This document shows positions 57,189 through 64,000 of a DNA stretch of 64,000 nt, piece after piece. Position 1 is the stretch's first letter. Each line of letters begins with the position of its first letter. Source of the DNA: Prunus persica (Eukaryota > Streptophyta > Magnoliopsida > Rosales > Rosaceae); assembly GCF_000346465.2 (NCBI RefSeq), contig NC_034009.1:1407395-1471394 (forward strand), read 5' to 3'. Both the position numbers and the translations under genes were made by a program. The notes beneath the pieces are model-generated. The model saw only the letters and a program-made list of their open reading frames with translations, did not search any database and was not told the origin of the DNA.

Positions 57189-60100
57189 ATGAACGCCACC
57201 ACGACGTCGTTCCGCTCCATTCTCGAGAAGCCCCTCAACCAGCTCACAGAGGACGACATTTCTCAGCTCACCCGCGAAGACTGCCGCAAATACCTCAAAG
57301 AAAAAGGTCCCCCCCCCTCCCCTCCTTACACCTCACCCCCTTTTTCTACTAATTTTCGCTTTTGCCCTTCGCCTCTCTCTCTCTCTCTCTCTTCCCTCCA
57401 CCGCCATGTTCTCCGATACGTCTACAATCACGGAACATTCCATTCTCTCCAACTATATTTATTTATTGAAATTGATTAATTACTTAACGAGGATTTTTTT
57501 TCCTTTTTTTGGCAATTTAAAAATGTGATGGACACGTGTCCGTACAGGAATGCGGAGGCCTTCGTGGAACAAATCGCAGGCGATCCAGCAAGTTATTTCC
57601 CTCAAGGCTCTGCTGGAGCCCAACGACGATACCGGCGCCGGAGCGCTCAGACGGATTGTCGTTTCGCCTCATACCACCACCCCGCGCGTCAGTGCTTTCT
57701 TCTTATATGTTTGGTTCCCGAGAAATTAAAAATGCAAAAGAAAGTTACTGTCTTTCTTTTCTTTCTCTTTGTTTCCCTCTTAACACTTGTTTGATTCGGA
57801 ATTTTCTGTACAGGCGGCTTCGAATTCAGCCGGTTCGGCCAAGGAAGCGAGTGCCGATGTCCAGGTTTCCGTGTCAGCCGACGAACCGGTGCCGTATCAG
57901 AAACCGGTTCAGGAGGACCGGCCAGCCGATGCCGATACGAAGGCCATCAGTCCAAGGTTTAACTTCTCTATCAGGCTCTTTGGCTCGGGCAATGTCTGAA
58001 TTTACTGATTGCTGTAGTTTGATTATGTTAAGCACAATGTGGTAGTTAAATATGCTAATTTAGCTTAGTTGAAGCTGTTATTGTTTTAGCCTTCTGGAAA
58101 CTAGTAGACTTTGGTTTCATAATGTTGGCTTTGTCCTTCGAGATTCCATATTGAGTCTAATTTGAGCTCAGCAGATTGAGTGGGGGAATTGGTATGTGGA
58201 GTAGATTTTGATGTGGATTCTTGTTTTCATGCCTAGCCCAAATAGGTGTTAAAGAAGCCCCACATCATTAAAGGTGGCACCAAGTTTACCATCTTTTTTC
58301 CATGGTTTTTGGCTTTTTTCCTGTGTATGCTTTCCATCTACAATATGCTTGACATGATAAGCCACCTGTTAAATATTCAATTGAAGTGACATTACAAATT
58401 TTTTTTGTTGGGGGGGGGGGGGAGGGGGCTGGGGGGGATGTTCATATTCTCTTTGTTCTTAAGGCAGTATGAAGCCAAAGCAGATTAATTTGTTTTGCAG
58501 AGCATAATATGATATATTTCTTGTTTATAAAACTTTTTGCATTTTACCTTTTCAAATGAAGCAAATAATTTTGCTATTTTCTGCGGCAAGATTGGCACGG
58601 CATGCTTCTAATTTAGATTTCTTGTGATATGTTTATATTAAGTTCTAAAGAAAAGTATTTGATATTGTGGCCACAGAAATCAGTGTACAACTGATGCATC
58701 AGTTAGGCAAATGACAATTTTCTACTGCGGCAAGGTGAATGTATATGATGGAGTGCCACCTGATAAGGTAAATGAAGCTTCCTCTTAGCATGGATACCTG
58801 GAGATAAGCCTTCCAATGCAGCGCTATATGGATTTGCAGGCACGGGCAATCATGCACCTTGCAGCAAGGCCCAACCATTTGCCTCTGGACAATCAATTTG
58901 GTGGTACTGCGGCACTAAGATCCTTACGATGCCAATTTCAGACTGCCGGAGACAAAGATGGCTTTCTCCCTCCGAGTGCCACATTCTCTCAGGCCATGCA
59001 AACAGGTATTCGCGCAGAAGGATTTCTTAGGTTACCTTGTGAAATACTTTGGGTGGAATGGAGTAGCTGTGTACTTGACACTTAATTGGAACTGCATTTG
59101 GTGAATGGAAAATAAGATCCAAGAAATGGTTATAGGCATTGCCATGTTTCTTTCATGAAACAGTATAATTTTATTCATGGAACAGTATGATTTTAGTAAC
59201 TTTGTTGTTAAAAATTGTTTCTTGGTTGTTTTAAAAAGAAGGAAAATGACGTCATGCTTATGGGAAGATGATTTTCATAATATAGGCTTACTTAAACAAT
59301 CAAGAATTCTCTATTCAACTTCCTCAATTTTCCTTTTCCATAGTACTAAACATGGTGGCCTGAATCTTTATTGAGTCTTATTTCTATTAATTACAAGTCA
59401 ATTTGGCTGAGTCACAGAGAAAGGATTTTTGCTGTTATAGTTTTTGATAGCTTAGAGACCTTGACAATTGGCAATGTTGAAATACCTATGCTAGAAAATT
59501 GTAGCTTTTGAAATACTGGTGGCTATGTAATGATAGTTTTCATTGAACTTTACAGAGAAGATCGGTGAATATACTCAGCAGTACTGGGAGAAAGGGAACA
59601 GCACTCGAGATCCTGGTAAGTTTAGTATTCTTGCACCTCTACAGAAGTTGCTGTTATCAGGATGAAAAGTGTGCAGTTCTTGGTTTAAATAGAAAGATGC
59701 TTATTGTTGTAACTTTTATGCTTTCCAAGGACATACATCTTTGGATCCTATATTAAAAGAGATGTAAATCTTGATAGATGCTAGCCATTCATTGATTTCA
59801 CACAGTAGGTAGAAGGTACATGGTTGTGTGCCATATTTTCTTACATGAAACGACATCTTCTTAAGAAACTGCTCATCAGTTTTTTTTTTTTTTTTTTCTT
59901 TTACCCCTGCTCTGTAGACGTTGCCCTTAGGAGTATATTGGAAGAACCTTTTATCATTTCAAAATCTGTAAGGCAAGGTATAGCTATGAAATTGCAGTTG
60001 GTGATGCACCTTGCAGTACTTTGAAGAAGTGTGGTAACTTTAAGATGTATTATTCTTTTAGAAGTATTTTAATGGAAGGTTAATGCATCTGCATTGGTGT

Positions 60101-61339
60101 CACTAGATTCACAACACAACCAAACTTTGCAGTCACTTGAGGCCAAAAATAGGAACCACCATTTCACCTTTGTCACATCAACGTCAACCTCTGGAACTAG
60201 CTATGCCATTGTAACATCTGAAACTCCATTACAGAGTTATTTCTTTGAACTCTGTAGTCCTCCGTCCCTTGCTGCTTTAAAAGACACATCTCTAAAATAT
60301 CTTCACCACTGATACTTGCTCTTAGTACTTTTTCACTGTCACTTTCATTTCCCATTGCTTGTGTTGCAATCATTACCTTTTCATCTACGCTGTTCAAACC
60401 ATCTCCATACATTTATCCCCATTTTTAGTGAAATGGTTCCATTAAAGTTCAGTTGAAACATACTATATACAACTTTGAACCTAAAGAAGTTGATCTGTAG
60501 ATACTTCTGGAAAGCCTAGCGAAGTGGAGCTTTAACATGGCCCCTTTGCATGCCATGGGATTCTGATGAAAGGGTCTTAGAGGATTAACCAGTTAAAGAA
60601 GCTTCACTCTTTGATGAAATATGAAATTTAGTAGTTTATTTTCCTTGAAACATTTGGTGGTAATTCTTAAGATGCAGAGGGCCAGGCAAGCAGAAAAGTC
60701 TCGTTGGAGAGATATCGTGAAAAGCGAAAGGACAGGTACCTACTGATAGAAACTGTTGTTTACTGCCTCTAAAATCATCTGCAACAAAATTAAATTGATT
60801 CTAAGCTTCTGATTTCATCCCATTCATTTCCTCCTTTTCTTTGCTCGTGTTCCTACAAGGGGAAGATTAAAGATTAAGAAAAATATTGGATCGAGTTCTA
60901 GCTTGGAGGTCTTTTTGAATCATCAACTTAGGACACATACCTCAAATGGTAATTCAAGTCAGAGTGGCACAAGCTCTCCACCCCAGCCTGGGCTGCTACA
61001 AACAGCTGACAATCAGCCAAAGAGTCTGTGTCTTCCCGTTGACCTAAATGACAAGGGTAAGCTATAAAATTCCTCCTTTGTATGTTTCATGACATATGAT
61101 ATTCATAATTTGTTTATGAATTTGACTTCTATCGTTTTCCGACCAAATATAAAGTGACATATCAGGTAGGTTGGACGTCCTAATTATGTTAAGTGATCGT
61201 ATTTGAAGGAATCAAGTCAGAAATAGATCATCTTATTTGCAAATATTTTGGATTATAAAATATTTACAGGTGGTTTGTTTGGTTTTTTTCTTTTTCCCCG
61301 GTTTGCTGTTATGCAGATATCCTGGAACGCCGAACTTGA
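57189..61339 (+). CDS. TIFY4B: TIFY4B / PEAPOD transcriptional regulator
   Basis: PEAPOD proteins recruit NINJA/TOPLESS-type corepressors and limit dispersed meristematic divisions, controlling leaf and organ size in the nucleus. Nine exons (57189-57306, 57548-57687, 57814-57956, 58677-58767, 58840-59005, 59556-59615, 60672-60735, 60860-61056, 61317-61339) give 333 aa. The N-terminal PPD domain covers about residues 10-60 (SILEKPLNQLTEDDISQLTR, RKYLKEKGMRRPSWNKSQAI). The TIFY motif is at residues 147-150 within QMTIFYCGKVNVYDG. A Jas-like region follows (SRKVSLERYREKRKDRGR). The C-terminus contains CLPVDLNDKD, an EAR-type leucine motif. All introns are GT-AG. The frame also opens upstream in the TC-rich leader, but the PPD homology begins right after this ATG. 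Confidence 0.93.
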
Positions 61340-62104
61340 CACTTTCTAGGTCATTCAGAGTTGGGAGTTGATTGAAGAACCCCTCAGTTATATATTAGAA
61401 CCATGACAAACCTGATAGGAAGGGAAAGAAGAAACTAATTTTAACTGCCTCCTAGAGACCTGCCTTTTGGTATGATTTGGGCTGCTCCAAGGACCATGGA
61501 GTTTTTTCACTGGCTTTTGCCTATCAGGAGGAGAATTCTCTTTTTGGACTGGTATGGCTTTGATCAGTTTTGTAAGTTTTAGGGTCGAGATGCAGAGCTG
61601 TAAGCAGCCATTTTCCTTTTAACTCCTTATGTAAGTAATTATTGTATGCGGTACCATTCTCTGTCAAGAGAGCTTATTGTACAAGTTGAAGGAAATAATC
61701 TCCTTTAACGTTTTGTAGCTATGCAGAACAGTTCTATGTAATTTATGGTCTCCTTTGTTTATAATTTTCCCAATGAAAGTTGGCAAAAATGCGTTGCAAC
61801 TTGCAGAGAACTCGCGGCGAGTTGATGAATTGGAATTGGAAAAATGTATTATTTTCTGGATTACTCTACAATTGTTAGGTTTACACTTAAAAGCCACTTT
61901 GGGCACAGCTTGAAGCCAGTTTCCTATATATTAGGTTGTATAATATTGTTGGCCGTGTTGTTTCCTTCTCAGACTGTACATGTATTTTGGACCCAACCCT
62001 TCTTACCTTTGGACCCCAAAATGGAAAGAAGATTCGAGAAGATACTGCAAAATTGGAAAATGATACTTGAACGAATTCATGTGCACTAGGATTGGTGCTG
62101 CACA
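61340..62104. other. 3' region of TIFY4B and intergenic
   Basis: Probable 3' UTR, then no gene seen. Confidence 0.5.
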
Positions 62105-62216
62105 CTATTTGAATCTGGACCATTGGTTTTGTGAGTATTAGATTAGATATCAGATCAATACTATTTGAATCTGGACCATTGGTTTTGTGAGTATTAGATT
62201 AGATATCAGATCAATC
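62105..62216 (+). repeat. 56-bp tandem duplication
   Basis: The unit starting CTATTTGAATCTGGACCATT and ending ATCAGATCAAT plus one base occurs at 62105-62160 and again at 62161-62216, essentially identical, suggesting a recent duplication. Confidence 0.88.
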
Positions 62217-62399
62217 AGTCCCGATCTCTTGGACCACAGGAGTCCAAGAAATTTGTGGTCACTCACCGTTGGATGTAAATTCAACGGTTCATTCAATTTT
62301 GAACTCCTTTTAAGAAACTTTTTTGGACCATTAGATTAATATCCAACGGTGAGTGACCACAATCTCTTAGACTTCTGTGATTCAAGAGATCATGACTAT
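62216..62399. mobile_element. 184-bp MITE with 9-bp target duplication
   Basis: The arms share GATCTCTTG and GTGGTCACTCACCGTTGGAT when one is complemented. CAGATCAAT flanks both sides (62207-62215 and 62400-62408), a 9-bp duplication typical of Mutator-like MITEs. It is non-coding. Confidence 0.78.
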
Positions 62400-62649
62400 C
62401 AGATCAATTGTGTAATTGATAAACACCATAATAAAATGGTGACAAAATTTGCCAAGAATAGTGTCCACAATTAACTTGAAGGAAATCTAACCATACACTT
62501 GGCAAAATCATTCATGTTAAACAATATCATCGAAAACAAAGTTTTAGAAAAAAACTCCAGTGCAAAACGACACTCGTTTAGCTTCCATTATAAACAGTGA
62601 CTGTGTTTAGTTTACTCAGCAAAACGCCGAGCTGGAAAGCGAGTCAGCC

Positions 62650-63685
62650 ATGGCGATCGAGGTGAGCTCTTTCTTAGTATATTAGCGATAAATTAATTGG
62701 TATGGTGAACAAATGGGTTGGTGTTAATTTTAATTATAATTAATGAAATGGAAACAGGCATGGTTCATGGACGAGAGCGATGAAGACCCAAGGCTTCCTC
62801 ACCATCGCAACCCCAAAGAGCTTGTTCCCTTGGACCATTTGGCAGGTCAATTCTATATCTTTTTCTTACATCAATATTAATTAGCTCTCGTTAATTAGTC
62901 CCTAATACGAATTAGTGTAATTGATTTTGTATTTAACAAGTTGGTGGGTGCTGGTATTGCAGAGCTTGGTGTGCTCTACTGGCGGTTGAACCCAAAGGAC
63001 TATGAGAATGATCAACAACTTCGCAACATTAGAGAAACCAGGGGATACAATTACATGGTATGTATTTATATTTTTCAATTATGAAATATTTGGTTCAAAT
63101 TCAATTTTCTAAAAAAGGAATTTTTTTTTTAAGGACCTTTTCATTGAGCGATAGTATACTGAATTCACACTACAATACACTACACATGGATGTTAGGATT
63201 CAAACCATGACCTTTTCTGAGGAAGTAATTGCTGCAAATCACTACACTAGTAGGTCCTTTGCAACCGAAAAAAAGAAAGAAAAAGGAAGTTATTTGGTAA
63301 TGTTTTTGCCAAAATTTATGGCTTGGTGGCGTTGTATTTGTAGACATGGTTTTGGAGAAAAAAGAAAGGATGTTGATTTCATGCTAATCTGCTATTTTGG
63401 TTATTGACAAAGAAAAATGCTTGTTATTGGGTGGGAATTTTGTAGGATTTGCTTGATATATGCCCAGAGAAATTGGAGAATTATGAGGAGAAGTTGAAGA
63501 ACTTCTATACAGAGCACATACATGCTGATGAGGAGATACGCTACTGTTTAGAAGGAAGTGGTTACTTTGATGTCCGAGACAAGAATGACCGTTGGATTCG
63601 AATCTGGATTAAGGCTGGTGACCTTATCATTTTGCCCGCTGGGATTTACCACAGATTCACCCTTGATACTAGCAACTATGTTAAG
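62650..63685 (+). CDS. ARD: Acireductone dioxygenase, 3' part outside window
   Basis: ARD oxidises acireductone to the keto-acid precursor of methionine in the methionine salvage (Yang) cycle, which also recycles the methylthio group from ethylene synthesis. Four exons are visible: 62650-62661 (MAIE), 62758-62845, 62963-63057 and 63446-63685, together 145 codons. The cupin metal ligands are H89 and H91 (EHIHADEE), E95 and H134 ([11 protein letters not shown]). N-terminal [19 protein letters not shown] and ELGVLYWRL are family hallmarks. The last visible exon ends YVK before gtgaga. The expected C-terminal exon (about 45 residues) is not in the remaining 315 bases, so the gene is partial at the window edge. 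Confidence 0.93.
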
Positions 63686-64000
63686 GTGAGAATCTAAGTA
63701 ATATGCATCAAAAGTTTTTTTCTTTTTTGCCTTTCCAAGTTTTAATCATCAAACCAAATGATTTCGCAAACCACATTATTTTAGTTGTTAGAAAAGAAAA
63801 ACAAAGAAATTTAAAACACTGCTTCATAAATATTGTACAATTTTGGAGTTTACTTTGTTGTGCATTGCAATATAGTTTATTTGGGCAGAAGAACCTCTAC
63901 TGAATTTTATTGTACTGATATTTATGGCCAAAACGACGTTATTGGGTTTGAGGAGTTTAGTATTTAAGTGTATATGTTGAACAACAATTTGATGAAAACT
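63686..64000 (+). other. Intron of ARD up to window edge
   Basis: Starts with the donor gtgaga. I searched the stretch for the missing C-terminal exon and did not find it. Confidence 0.7.

Noticed and set aside
57012..57479. Frame starting MRRRRAYSLSLSL that overlaps the TIFY4B start
   Set aside because: It reads through the TC microsatellite of the leader and then past the first splice donor. The conserved PPD domain starts at the ATG at 57189.
60094..60312. Frame of 72 codons inside TIFY4B as an extra exon
   Set aside because: No suitable splice sites keep the frame, and the family has no such segment between the adjoining exons.

Overview
The window is nuclear DNA from a flowering plant. 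The genes are split by GT-AG introns with canonical plant signals, intergenic DNA is AT-rich, and every recognisable product is a plant family (IQD, VAN3-binding/FORKED-like, EPFL peptide, chlorophyllase, TIFY4/PEAPOD). Gene density and the mix of small transposons suggest a compact eudicot genome, perhaps a rosid such as Rosaceae. The species cannot be fixed by reading alone.

Layout: an IQ67-domain protein lies on the minus strand (1149-3040). It is followed by a transposon-rich stretch (7040-19514). This holds a Copia-type LTR element with near-identical LTRs and a MULE-type insertion inside it, two inverted-repeat elements, a small RING-H2 ligase gene (13073-13661), three arrays of a 20-bp dyad around a broken FAR1-related (FRS) fragment, a G-rich repeat, and a 282-bp Helitron. 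Next come an EGF-like GPI-anchored protein (20074-22107), about 10 kb of mostly unannotatable DNA with a nested inverted-repeat element (26850-27781), a VAN3-binding/FORKED-like protein (32305-35561), a LIFEGUARD/BI-1 protein (minus, 37185-38515), a fourth dyad array (39198-39493), and an unrecognised tail-anchored coiled-coil protein (39999-41342). Then follow chlorophyllase (42203-44093), a 5'-truncated retroposon with a 14-bp target duplication (44309-45278), RNA polymerase III subunit RPC9 (47119-48886), an EPFL4/6-type peptide precursor (minus, 53157-53636), TIFY4B/PEAPOD (57189-61339), and acireductone dioxygenase, which runs off the right edge (62650-63685+).

The genes do not form a pathway; they are independent neighbours, as usual in plant nuclear DNA. 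Several have developmental roles in their families: EPFL peptides, PEAPOD, FORKED-like and IQD proteins.

The most unusual structure is the dyad GTATAGCCG-NN-CGGCTATAC. I count 29 copies in four arrays. The arms are held while the central dinucleotide varies (10 of 16 possible pairs seen), and two copies carry matched changes in both arms. One array sits between inverted repeats. The other three surround a MULE-related FRS remnant. My inference is that these are subterminal protein-binding or hairpin sites of a DNA-transposon family.

Gene models were built by hand from splice signals and reading-frame continuity. They have no transcript support.
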